A stretch of DNA of 12,776 nucleotides, taken from NCBI GenBank assembly GCA_034716535.1, contig JAYEJW010000232.1:1-12776 (forward strand). The letters run 5' to 3'. Numbering within the stretch: the stretch's first letter is position 1; every line of letters starts with the position of its first letter. The notes beneath the pieces were generated by a model. It did not search any database. It was not told the origin of the DNA and saw only the letters and a program-made list of their open reading frames with translations. Made by a program: the position numbers and the translations under genes. Positions 1 to 7,576 of this stretch are shown in pieces. Source of the stretch: JAYEJW01 sp034716535. Its GTDB lineage: Bacteria > Pseudomonadota > Gammaproteobacteria > Chromatiales > Chromatiaceae.

Positions 1-403
1 CCACCGAGCCGTCGCGTTTTTGTTGCATGCGAAAAAATACCGGAAAAAGGAGATGCCAAAGTTGGCGCCTGATTGCCCAGAGTTTCATTTCCAGGTCGCA
101 AAAAAACACCGCGGAAAGCGTGTCGGTACGCAGCTAATCATACATTTTCTAGAACAGCTGCCGGCAGGCCGGCACGAGAAGGTTTGCATGCAAATTACCG
201 CCTGTGAGGCTAGTAAACCACTGGAATTCTACACGAGCATAAAATACAAAGGTGATCAGATATGGAAAGTATACGATAGAAAAGAAACCGGCATGTATAC
301 AAAAAAAGAGAAGAAAAAGTGGGATCTGGGTCCGGTTGTTGAAAATATCACGCTAATAGCTGATAGAAGAAAACTGTTGCTTTACTTCGGGTCAAAGGCG
401 TAA
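1..403 (+). CDS. GNAT-family acetyltransferase-like protein, 3' part (runs in from the left edge)
   Basis: The reading frame is open from the left edge to a TAA at 401-403. The TTG at 20 is probably an internal leucine, so the true start lies outside the window. The visible part resembles the C-terminal half of a GNAT acetyltransferase: a strand ending EFHFQV, then HRGKRVGTQLI, which resembles the acetyl-CoA pyrophosphate-binding loop, then a helix, then a segment with SKPLEFYTSIKYKG that resembles the usual 'A..FY...GF' end of the fold. The canonical loop is Q/R-x-x-G-x-G/A. Here the first glycine is arginine (codon CGT, one base from GGT), so cofactor binding may be impaired. The C-terminal 50 residues are lysine-rich and unlike the family. 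The DNA is AT-rich compared with the GC-rich genes to the right, suggesting foreign origin. The family call is from motif reading only, and the substrate is unknown. Confidence 0.5.
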   Translation, partial: HRAVAFLLHAKKYRKKEMPKLAPDCPEFHFQVAKKHRGKRVGTQLIIHFLEQLPAGRHEKVCMQITACEASKPLEFYTSIKYKGDQIWKVYDRKETGMYTKKEKKKWDLGPVVENITLIADRRKLLLYFGSKA

Positions 404-485
404 AGAATAGGAAATTCAGTCAGATGAGGCGCAATGCAGATAAAATGCTATCTTGGTGTCTAGCCGCCGTCAAGCCCGCTCCATA

Positions 486-497
486 GTAACCGTTCAG
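486..497 (+). repeat. Possible left terminal inverted-repeat end of the IS66-like element
   Basis: The sequence GTAACCGTTCAG lies 48 bases before the transposase ATG. It starts with the GTAA common at IS66-family ends and is at a plausible distance from the gene. No matching inverted copy (CTGAACGGTTAC) was found in the rest of the window. That fits loss of the right end but leaves the assignment unproven. Confidence 0.3.
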
Positions 498-544
498 ACC
501 CTCCTCACGGAAAACAGCACCATACGAGACAAACGTAATCTGAT

Positions 545-1288
545 ATGGCAAGATCTCGCGGCAACCGACGCCAGCGTAGGGGCGCTGGCAAACGCAAGTT
601 TTCCGACGCCGTGAAGCTGTCCCGACACGATCTGTCCCAACTCGACGAAGGCTATCTGGCGAAATTGCCGGAGGAGCAGTTGCGGACATTGTCGGCGAAG
701 TTGCTGGCGGACCTGAAGGCCGCGCACGATCGGCTCGATCAGAATCCGAACAACAGCTCACGTCCGCCGAGCACCCGCGAGCCGTGGAAGAACGTGGCCG
801 GCGGGGATCCGCAGGACAAGCTCGAGCAGTCCGGTGCCGCGGATGGAGATGATGATGCCGAGCGGTCCCAGGATCTGGTGAAGCCCCAGGCAGAGGCCAA
901 GCCCAATCCGAGTCAGTCCGACGGGTCGGATCAGCAACGTCGCGCTGGGCAGCGCCCGGGCGCCCCCGGACATGGACGCACGCAGCGTCTGCCGATTGAC
1001 CAAGAGATCCCCCATCACCCCGAGACCTGCGCCGCCTGCGGTGTGCCCTTGTCGGCAGCCGATACCGGGCGCGCGTATTGCGGCCATCTGGTGATCGATC
1101 TGGTGCTGCCGTCGTCCGAGCGTGCCGGCCTGGAGGTGTTTCAGGTCAAACACATCGACCACGAGCGCCAATGTCGCTGCGGGCACTGGACCCGCGCCGA
1201 GCCGGGGCGCTGCGCCGATGACCCAACCTGGAGCGTGGCACTCAGCGAGCGTCACCTGGCCGGTCCGATGCTGGTGGAATTACGAGGA
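545..1288 (+). pseudogene. IS66-family transposase, 3'-truncated remnant
   Basis: The frame begins at ATG 545 and carries the N-terminal part of an IS66 transposase (TnpC-like). A basic leader is followed by a helical stretch and the family hallmark LDQNPNNSSRPPSTREPW near residues 64-81. Next come a low-complexity acidic linker, the RAGQRPGAPGHGRTQRLP segment, and an IS66 zinc-finger region with CAACG and CRCG pairs (about residues 160-220). Homology stops near residues 244-248 (LAGPMLVELRG), just before the family's DDE catalytic domain would begin. The frame then runs on to 1555 over unrelated sequence. With no catalytic core the product cannot transpose. No ribosome-binding site is evident before the ATG. 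The breakpoint abuts the aconitase fragment at 1309, so the element or a deletion starting in it probably helped break that gene. Confidence 0.8.
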
Positions 1289-1308
1289 CAGTATACCGAA
1301 TTCAACCC

Positions 1309-1602
1309 ATGCGACGTCGAGTCGCCAATACTGTCCCCGGAACCGCTGCACCTTCAACCGCAATTTCCCCAAGCGTTCCGGCCACCGCCGATGCCCAGGT
1401 GCACCTGGGCAGCCCGCTCGTGGCGGCCGCCAGTGCACTTAGCGGCGAGATCTCCGTACCGGACCGCAACGAGGAAATCACCCCGGCCGCCCAGGTGGGC
1501 GGCGAAAAGCTCCCGCTGGACCCTGCTTTCGAGTCCAAGGACGTGGCTATACTAAAGGCCGAGGGCGCGTTGTCGTACTTCAAGGCGACTTATCGAGGCT
1601 AA
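1309..1602 (+). pseudogene. Aconitase (aconitate hydratase) fragment, frameshifted and truncated at both ends
   Basis: Read in one frame, 1309-1602 gives RRRVANTVPGTA, then unrelated residues, then TADAQVHLGSPLVAAASALSGEI and a tail to TAA. In the next frame, bases about 1363-1390 encode TFNRNFPKRSG. Joined, the pieces give the end of the aconitase/isopropylmalate-dehydratase catalytic domain, with its NRNF..R motif and the 'SP..AAASAL.G' helix. A one-base loss near 1360-1364 and one extra C near 1390 restore the frame. The 4Fe-4S cysteine region before this point and the swivel domain after it are missing. The spacing and NRNFPKRSG recall the single-chain aconitase type first described in Aquifex; AcnB is the alternative. 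Aconitase joins citrate and isocitrate in the TCA cycle, matching the surrounding genes. The gene is a relic and another aconitase must exist elsewhere if the cycle runs. Confidence 0.65.
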
Positions 1603-1645
1603 GGGCTCGCGACAAAATCAGCACTGAATTCTGAGCGTCGAGACG

Positions 1646-1707
1646 CCCGCCCGGCAAGGCGCGAAAACGCAGGAATATTTCAAGTTTCCGCAACATGGCC
1701 GGGCGGG
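1646..1707. repeat. Palindromic intergenic element upstream of monomeric icd
   Basis: A perfect 10-bp inverted repeat, CCCGCCCGGC (1646-1655) and GCCGGGCGGG (1698-1707), encloses a second imperfect pair, GCGAAAAC (1661-1668) with GTTTCCGC (1684-1691), around an AATATT core. The whole 62 bases can fold into one interrupted hairpin. It lies between the aconitase relic and the start of icd, and would be at the 5' side of the icd transcript if transcription starts upstream. The architecture resembles small dispersed palindromic repeats common in gammaproteobacterial intergenic regions. Its copy number elsewhere cannot be seen here. Confidence 0.6.
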
Positions 1708-1751
1708 ATGGATCGCCGTCCGAATCAGGTAATCCTTGGCAGAGGCAAGAA

Positions 1752-3989
1752 ATGACTACACAAACATCCAAGATCATTTATACGAAAACCGATGAAGCAC
1801 CTGCATTGGCGACTTCCTCTTTTCTCCCGATCATAAAGGCATTTACCGAGGCAGCGGGTGTTGTCGTTGAAACAAGGGATATCTCTCTTGCTGGCAGAAT
1901 CATCGCCAACTTTCCCGATTATCTGAAGGATAGCCAAAGACAATCCGATGATCTGGCCGAATTGGGAGAGCTTGCCAAAACGCCGGAGGCCAATATCATC
2001 AAGCTGCCGAATGTCAGTGCCTCAATCCCCCAGATGAAGGCCGCGATCAAGGAACTGCAGGCGCAGGGCTATGACCTCACGGACTATCCTGAGGAGCCGC
2101 AAAACGACGCAGAGAAGGAGATCAAGGCCCGCTACGACAAGGTCAAAGGAAGCGCCGTCAACCCGGTATTGAGAGAAGGAAACTCTGATAGAAGAGCGCC
2201 GGCCTCGGTAAAAAACTATGCAAAAAAGAACCCGCATTCAATGGGCGAGTGGGCTGCGGACTCAAAGTCTCATGTCGCACATATGAGTAGCGGAGATTTC
2301 CGCTCCAACGAAAAATCGGTCGTGATCCCAGGGGCATCGGCCGGAGACGCCAGAATCGAGTTCGTTGATCGAGACGGAAACACCAGGGTTCTGAAAGAAA
2401 AGACACCCGTTCTGGATGGCGAAATTATCGATGCGACGGTTATGAGCCGACGTGCCTTGAGGGAATTCGTTGAGAAGCAGATAGAAGACGCAAAAAAGAG
2501 TGGCGTGTTATTTTCCATACACATGAAAGCCACAATGATGAAGGTCTCGGATCCCATCATTTTTGGTCATGCCGTTTCCGTCTACTTCAAAGATGTTTTT
2601 GAAAAGCACGGGTCTGTTTTCGAACAACTGGGTATCGATCCCAACAACGGTCTGGGCGACCTGCATGCAAAAATAATGAACCTGCCGGAAGCTCAAAGGG
2701 CGGAAATCGAATCGGACATCCATGCCTGTTATGCGAATCGACCCGAGCTTGCAATGGTGAACTCGGATAAAGGCATCACGAACCTGCATGTGCCCAGCGA
2801 TGTGATCATCGATGCATCCATGCCGGCCGCAATTCGTTCCTCGGGACGGATGTGGGGTCCGGACGGCAAACTGCACGATACAAAGTTCGTGATACCCGAC
2901 GGCAGTTATGCGAGGGTCTATCAGGAAGTTATCGAATATTGCAAAGAGCATGGTGCCTTCGATCCCACGACCATGGGAAGCGTGTCCAACGTGGGGCTTA
3001 TGGCGCAGAAGGCGGAAGAATACGGGTCACACGACAAGACTTTTAAGTCGCCTGGAAACGGAACGATTCGCGTAGTCGACGGTTCGGGGCAGACACTGCT
3101 GCAACAGACCGTGGAAGACGGGGATATCTGGCGCATGTGCCAGGCAAAGGACCTGCCGATACAGGATTGGGTCAAGCTGGCCGTCACCAGGGCAAGGGCA
3201 ACCGGCTCCCCCGCTGTTTTCTGGTTGGACGAAGACAGGGCACACGATGCGCAGCTCATCGAAAAGGTAAAGCGTTATTTGCCGGATCACGACACGGATG
3301 GCCTGGAGATCCACATCATGTCCCCCGTAGAAGCCACGCGTTTCTCGCTGGAACGTATAGCGGAGGGTAAAGACACCATTTCGGTTACCGGCAATGTGTT
3401 GCGAGACTATCTCACCGACCTGTTTCCGATTCTCGAAGTGGGCACCAGCGCAAAAATGCTGTCAATCGTACCTCTTATGAATGGCGGTGGCCTTTTTGAG
3501 ACAGGCGCAGGGGGCTCGGCGCCCAAACATGTCCAGCAGTTTCTAGAAGAAGGGCATCTACGGTGGGATTCCCTGGGCGAGTTTTTGGCGCTTTCGGCAT
3601 CATTGGAACATCTGAGCAATACATCCGGTAATGAAAAAGCTCTTATTCTGTCAAAGACGCTTGATCAGGCAACGGGCAAGTTCCTGGAAAACAACAAGTC
3701 GCCCTCCCGTAAGGTTAATGAGCTGGATAATCGAGGGAGCCAGTTCTACCTCACCTTATACTGGGCGCAAGCATTGGCTGAACAGACTGAGGATAAGGAC
3801 GTTCAAGCAGGTTTTTCCAAATTAGCACAGGAGCTTGGAGATAATGAGGCAAAGATTATGGAAGAGCTGAATGCAGTCCAGGGACAACCTGTTGATATGG
3901 ACGGCTATTATCATCCGGATCTAGAAAAGGTGACAAAAGCAATGCGTCCTAGCGCAACCTTTAATGCGGCATTGGGTGCTATTGGTTAA
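1752..3989 (+). CDS. icd: NADP-dependent isocitrate dehydrogenase, monomeric type
   Basis: The 745-residue product interconverts isocitrate and 2-oxoglutarate + CO2 with NADP(H). In a reductive TCA cycle it would run as the NADPH-driven carboxylation. Length and sequence match the monomeric family (about 740 residues), unrelated in overall sequence to the dimeric Icd whose stub lies at 11953. Visible signatures include the N-terminal KIIYT.TDEAPALAT, the isocitrate-binding NPVLREGNSDRRAP (137-150), IHMKATMMKVSDP (256-268), the metal-binding IDASMPA region (353-359) and APKHVQQ...HLRWDS (590-606). K592, H593 and R604 occupy the positions that bind the NADP 2'-phosphate in known monomeric enzymes. 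The frame is open from 1695, but ATG 1752 gives the conserved family N-terminus and has AGAGG about 6 bases upstream, while the longer version would run through the palindrome. The gene looks visibly less GC-rich than aclBA/pyc, hinting at separate acquisition. It stands alone on this strand, between two hairpin elements. Confidence 0.96.
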   Translation: MTTQTSKIIYTKTDEAPALATSSFLPIIKAFTEAAGVVVETRDISLAGRIIANFPDYLKDSQRQSDDLAELGELAKTPEANIIKLPNVSASIPQMKAAIKELQAQGYDLTDYPEEPQNDAEKEIKARYDKVKGSAVNPVLREGNSDRRAPASVKNYAKKNPHSMGEWAADSKSHVAHMSSGDFRSNEKSVVIPGASAGDARIEFVDRDGNTRVLKEKTPVLDGEIIDATVMSRRALREFVEKQIEDAKKSGVLFSIHMKATMMKVSDPIIFGHAVSVYFKDVFEKHGSVFEQLGIDPNNGLGDLHAKIMNLPEAQRAEIESDIHACYANRPELAMVNSDKGITNLHVPSDVIIDASMPAAIRSSGRMWGPDGKLHDTKFVIPDGSYARVYQEVIEYCKEHGAFDPTTMGSVSNVGLMAQKAEEYGSHDKTFKSPGNGTIRVVDGSGQTLLQQTVEDGDIWRMCQAKDLPIQDWVKLAVTRARATGSPAVFWLDEDRAHDAQLIEKVKRYLPDHDTDGLEIHIMSPVEATRFSLERIAEGKDTISVTGNVLRDYLTDLFPILEVGTSAKMLSIVPLMNGGGLFETGAGGSAPKHVQQFLEEGHLRWDSLGEFLALSASLEHLSNTSGNEKALILSKTLDQATGKFLENNKSPSRKVNELDNRGSQFYLTLYWAQALAEQTEDKDVQAGFSKLAQELGDNEAKIMEELNAVQGQPVDMDGYYHPDLEKVTKAMRPSATFNAALGAIG

Positions 3990-4016
3990 GCGGAAAAAAT
4001 AAATCATCCCATTTTG

Positions 4017-4105
4017 ATTGTCCCGTTTCCCGGCCCCTCGGTTGCGGCAAGGGTTACATAGAACGACTATGCGCTCCTTGCCGCGCCTTGAATCCGGGCG
4101 ACAAT
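4017..4105. repeat. Large nested palindromic element after icd, possible transcript-end hairpin
   Basis: Four nested inverted pairs share one centre: ATTGTC (4017-4022)/GACAAT (4100-4105), CCCGG (4029-4033)/CCGGG (4094-4098), GCGGCAAGG (4044-4052)/CCTTGCCGC (4076-4084) and CATAG (4057-4061)/CTATG (4067-4071), with loop AACGA. It begins 27 bases after the icd stop and lies between convergent icd and pycB, so it could end or stabilise transcripts from both sides. No T-run follows either arm, so it is not a classical intrinsic terminator. The motif CAAGGCGCG occurs both here (minus strand, 4090-4082) and in the 1646-1707 element (plus strand, 1655-1663), suggesting related repeats in opposite orientation. 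Confidence 0.65.
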
Positions 4106-4280
4106 CCGGCACCATATTGGGCGATTAAGTTGTTACGCGACCCCATGGCACCTGAGATCGATGCTGATCGGTACGCGTGATGTCTATGAGGACTTAGGAG
4201 ACAATGCAATCCGTTAATGACCCGTGTCCTCTCCCAACACCATCGACTCGGGGTCTGATGCTTTGACATGCAGAATCTAT
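4106..4280. other. Intergenic stretch between the hairpin and pycB, no gene recognised
   Basis: This 175-base stretch separates the palindromic element from the pycB stop. The only structure noticed is a weak inverted pair, GACCCG (4219-4224) with CGGGGTC (4249-4255), which needs a bulge and lacks a T-run. No RNA gene or convincing coding sequence was found. It may be the 3' untranslated region of the acl/pyc transcript. Confidence 0.5.
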
Positions 4281-6116
4281 TTATCCCGCGATCTCGATCA
4301 GCGCCTCATCCGGATTGACGCTGTCCCCTTTCTTCACGTTGACGGCGGTCACCTTACCGGAAATGGGCGCATGGACCTCCGTTTCCATTTTCATGGCCTC
4401 GGTGACGAGCACGGGATCGCCCGCCTTTACCTCGTCGCCTTCCTTGACCAGGACGTCCACGATAGCGCCCGGCATGGATGTGGTGACATGCCCTTCCTCG
4501 GTGGCGCGGGGGCGCTTACCCCGCTTTTCCCCGGGCTTGGCCGGGAGGGCACCGTGGTGACCCCCGGTGAGCACCATCTCGTCCAGGGTCTCCACCAGGA
4601 TCTCCGTCGGCACGCCGTCCACGGTGAGGAAAAAGCGCCGCTCCGTGTCGCTCTGTTGGCCCGTACCCTTCACCTCTATGTGGTACTGCTCGCCATGGTA
4701 GAGCACGTTGAAATCCGTGGGCGCCGTGGCGGGTGCCTCGTGGTCCTTGTCCGGCATCGGCTCCAGCGGCTCGGGTTGCAGGGTGCCGTTCGCGTGCTGG
4801 TCCAGGTACATGCGGCCGATCTCCGGGAACATGGCGTAGGTCAGGACATCCTCCTCGGACTTCGCCAGCTCGCCGATCTGCTCGCGCAGTTCGTCCATCT
4901 CGTCCGACAACAGATCCGCCGGCCGGCGCGTTACCACCTCCTCGTTGCCGATGGCCTGCTGGCGCACCGCTTCGTTAACCGGCCCCGGGGTGCGCCCATA
5001 GCGGCCCTGGAGGCATAGCTTGACCTCGTTGGTGATGGTCTTGTAGCGGGCGCCGGTCAAGACGTTCAACACCGCCTGGGTGCCCACGATCTGGGAAGTG
5101 GGCGTCACCAGGGGGGGATAGCCCAGGTCCCGGCGCACCTGCGGGATCTCTCCCAGGACGTCGTTCATGCGGTCCAATGCCCCCTGCTCCCTCAGCTGGT
5201 TGGCAAGGTTCGAAATCATGCCGCCAGGTACCTGGTTGACCTGGACCCGGGTGTCCACGCCGGTGTAGTCGCTCTCGAATTGGTGGTATTTCCTGCGGAC
5301 TCCGTAGAAGTAAAAGCCGATCTCCTGCAATGCCTCCAGGTCGAGGCCGGTGTCGTACTTGGTCCCGCACAGCGCCGCCACCATGGTCTCCGTGGGCGGA
5401 TGACTGGTGCCACCGGCCATGGACGAGATTGCGGTGTCGATGTGCAGGCAGCCGTTCTTTATAGCCTCGTACTGGGCCATCTCGGCAAGTCCCGAGGTGG
5501 CGTGCGAGTGAAGATGGAGGGGCACGCTCACCGCCTTGGTCAGGCTCTTGACCAGCTTGGCTGCCGCCGAGGGTGTCAGCAATCCCGCCATGTCCTTGAT
5601 AGCGATGCTGTCGCAGCCCATCTCCTCCATCTTCTGTGCCATCTCGACGAACTGGGGGATGTCGTGCACCGGGCTCGTCGTATAGCAGATGGCGCCCTGG
5701 GCGTGCCTGCCCGCCGCCTTGACGGACTCCACGGCCACCCGCAGGTTGCGAACGTCGTTCAGGGCGTCAAAGATGCGGAATACATCCATGCCGTTGGCCG
5801 CCGAACGCCCGACGAAGGCACGGATCACGTCATCGGAGTAATGGCGGTATCCGAGGGCATTCTGGCCACGCAACAGCATCTGTAGACGGGTATTGGGCAA
5901 TGCCTTGCGCAATTGGCGCAGGCGCTCCCAGGGGTCTTCCTTGAGGAAGCGCACGCAGGTGTCGAAGGTCGCGCCGCCCCAGACCTCCAGGGACCAGAAA
6001 CCGATCCTGTCCAGGTGCCCGCAGATCGGAAGCATATCCTCCGTGCGCATGCGGGTGGCGAGCAGGGACTGGTGGGCGTCGCGCAGGACGGTTTCGGTTA
6101 TTTCCACTTTTGCCAT
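4281..6116 (-). CDS. pycB: Pyruvate carboxylase subunit B (carboxyltransferase + biotin carrier domains)
   Basis: The 611-residue protein transfers CO2 from carboxybiotin to pyruvate, giving oxaloacetate. It has a DRE-TIM-like carboxyltransferase barrel (about residues 1-290) with TETVLRDAHQSLLATR near the N-terminus (metal ligand D13), IAIKDMAG with the lysine expected to be carbamylated (K174) and HLHSH (201-205) for metal binding. A post-barrel domain follows to about 445, then an Ala/Pro-rich linker and a C-terminal biotinyl domain with EAMKMET (biotinylated K576) ending IEIAG. Oxaloacetate decarboxylase alpha has the same layout, but the adjacent biotin carboxylase gene and absence of membrane subunits favour pyruvate carboxylase. 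The ATG at 6116 gives the usual family N-terminus MAKVEITETVLRD and a 20-base gap from pycA. A GTG at 6140 would add 8 residues and overlap the pycA stop by 4 bases. Neither start has a strong ribosome-binding site, so translational coupling is likely. It is the last gene of the set. Confidence 0.93.
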   Translation of the reverse strand: MAKVEITETVLRDAHQSLLATRMRTEDMLPICGHLDRIGFWSLEVWGGATFDTCVRFLKEDPWERLRQLRKALPNTRLQMLLRGQNALGYRHYSDDVIRAFVGRSAANGMDVFRIFDALNDVRNLRVAVESVKAAGRHAQGAICYTTSPVHDIPQFVEMAQKMEEMGCDSIAIKDMAGLLTPSAAAKLVKSLTKAVSVPLHLHSHATSGLAEMAQYEAIKNGCLHIDTAISSMAGGTSHPPTETMVAALCGTKYDTGLDLEALQEIGFYFYGVRRKYHQFESDYTGVDTRVQVNQVPGGMISNLANQLREQGALDRMNDVLGEIPQVRRDLGYPPLVTPTSQIVGTQAVLNVLTGARYKTITNEVKLCLQGRYGRTPGPVNEAVRQQAIGNEEVVTRRPADLLSDEMDELREQIGELAKSEEDVLTYAMFPEIGRMYLDQHANGTLQPEPLEPMPDKDHEAPATAPTDFNVLYHGEQYHIEVKGTGQQSDTERRFFLTVDGVPTEILVETLDEMVLTGGHHGALPAKPGEKRGKRPRATEEGHVTTSMPGAIVDVLVKEGDEVKAGDPVLVTEAMKMETEVHAPISGKVTAVNVKKGDSVNPDEALIEIAG

Positions 6117-6136
6117 GGTCGAATACCCGTGTCGTT

Positions 6137-7576
6137 TCACAAACCGGCGTGGGCCACGATCACCGCCGCCAGGGCAGCCGCGGTGTCATGGCGGCGGTGG
6201 CCGGTGGGGTAGCTCAGCAGCTCCGGGTGGTCTTCCACGTAGCCGGTATCGAATCGGGCGCTGCGAAAGCCGGGTGACTTGAGGATCTCCGCATAGTAGG
6301 GGATGGTGGTCCTGACCCCGTCGACGCCCATATCCATCAAGGCACGGTAGGCGCGCTGCAGCAGCTCGTCCCAGGTAAAGGCCCAGACCGTCAGCTTGGC
6401 GCACATGGAATCGAAATAGGGGGGGATCTCGTAGCCGGTGTAGATGGCGGAATCTAGGCGTACCCCCGGCCCCCCCGGGGCGTAATAGCGGCTGATACGG
6501 CCGAAACTGGGCAGGAAATTGTTTTTCGGGTCTTCGGCGTTGATGCGGAACTGCATGGCCATGCCATGTATGTGGATATCCTCCTGGCGGCAGTGCAGGG
6601 TCTCCCCGGCCGCGACGCGGATCTGCTCCTTGACGATATCGACGCCCGTGATCTGCTCCGTAACGGTATGCTCCACCTGCAGGCGGGTGTTCATTTCCAT
6701 GAAAAAGAAGTTGCCGTCCGCATCCATCAGGAACTCCACGGTTCCGGCATTCTCGTAGCCGACGGCCTTGGCCGCCCGGACCGCGAGCTCGCCCACGTAT
6801 TGCCGCTGATCGGCGCTGAGCTGCGGCGAGGGCGCGATCTCGATGAGCTTCTGGTTGCGCCGCTGGATGGAACAGTCCCGTTCGTACAGGTGGATGACGT
6901 TGCCGTGGCTGTCACCCAGCACCTGCACTTCGATATGCACCGGGTTGACGATGCATTTCTCCAGGAAGACATCGGCATTGCCGAAGGCCTTGGTCACCTC
7001 GGAGATGACCCGGTCGTAACTCCTGCGCAGCTCCTCTTCCGAGTGACAGCGGCGTATTCCCCGTCCACCGCCGCCGGTTGTGGCCTTGAGCATGACCGGG
7101 TAGCCGATGGCCTCGGCCTGATGCAGGGCATCATCCACGCCTTGCAGGTTGTTCTCGGTGCCGGGCAGCACCGGAACCCCGGCCTCGATCATGGCGCGGC
7201 GCGCCTCGGTCTTGTCGCCCATGCGGCGCATGACCTTGGCGCTGGGTCCGATGAAACGGATGCGGCGCTTGGCGCAGATCTCCGGCAGCTGCGGATTCTC
7301 CGAGAGAAAGCCGTAACCGGGATGAATCGCGGTGCAGCCCGTCTCCACCGCCAGGTTCACGATGCGGTGGGCGTTGAGATAGCCGGCCACCGGGTGAGGG
7401 CCGACGCTGTAGGCCTCGTCGGCCTTCTTGACGTGGAGCCCGTGGCGGTCCGCATCGGTGTAGATCGCCACCGACCTTACTCCACCCTCCACGGAGCGGA
7501 TACCCATCTCCGCACAGGCGCGGGCGATGCGCACCGCGATCTCGCCTCGGTTGGCAATCAATAGCTTGTTTATCAA
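6137..7576 (-). CDS. pycA: Pyruvate carboxylase subunit A (biotin carboxylase)
   Basis: This 479-residue ATP-grasp enzyme carboxylates the biotin on the partner subunit using ATP and bicarbonate. Visible signatures are the N-terminal KLLIANRGEIAVRI, HPGYGFLSEN (85-94), the glycine-rich ATP loop GGGGRG (168-173), ERDCSIQRRNQKLIE (232-246) and the catalytic EMNTRLQVEHTVTE (294-307). The length fits stand-alone biotin carboxylases (about 450-480). The start is taken as TTG at 7576: GGGAGGG lies about 7 bases upstream and the residues after it match the family N-terminus. The nearby ATG (in CAATGTCTTGA) is out of frame, and the GTG at 7627 lacks a ribosome-binding site. Compared with the usual GIR-(T/S)-VA-Y spacing there are about 7 extra residues (28-34) that partly repeat G-x-R-S-V. 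Fatty-acid AccC is similar, but the PycB neighbour settles the role. It lies 152 bases after aclA, probably in the same transcript. Confidence 0.92.
   Translation of the reverse strand: MINKLLIANRGEIAVRIARACAEMGIRSVEGGVRSVAIYTDADRHGLHVKKADEAYSVGPHPVAGYLNAHRIVNLAVETGCTAIHPGYGFLSENPQLPEICAKRRIRFIGPSAKVMRRMGDKTEARRAMIEAGVPVLPGTENNLQGVDDALHQAEAIGYPVMLKATTGGGGRGIRRCHSEEELRRSYDRVISEVTKAFGNADVFLEKCIVNPVHIEVQVLGDSHGNVIHLYERDCSIQRRNQKLIEIAPSPQLSADQRQYVGELAVRAAKAVGYENAGTVEFLMDADGNFFFMEMNTRLQVEHTVTEQITGVDIVKEQIRVAAGETLHCRQEDIHIHGMAMQFRINAEDPKNNFLPSFGRISRYYAPGGPGVRLDSAIYTGYEIPPYFDSMCAKLTVWAFTWDELLQRAYRALMDMGVDGVRTTIPYYAEILKSPGFRSARFDTGYVEDHPELLSYPTGHRRHDTAAALAAVIVAHAGL

Noticed and set aside
758..1255. 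Minus-strand open frame opposite the IS66 transposase
   Set aside because: It is an antisense shadow of a recognisable transposase segment, with no motif of its own.
1695..1751. Longer start for icd at 1695
   Set aside because: It would begin inside the palindromic element and add 19 residues not found in the family, whereas ATG 1752 has a ribosome-binding site and the conserved N-terminus.
4204..4266. A 20-codon frame (MQSVNDPC...) preceded by AGGAG
   Set aside because: The ribosome-binding site is only 3 bases from the ATG, the peptide matches nothing known to me, and it overlaps the downstream region of pycB. There is too little to call a gene.
4224..5885. Plus-strand open frames opposite pycB (4224-5018 and 5280-5885)
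   Set aside because: These are antisense shadows of a clear pyruvate carboxylase gene, with no recognisable domains or ribosome-binding sites.
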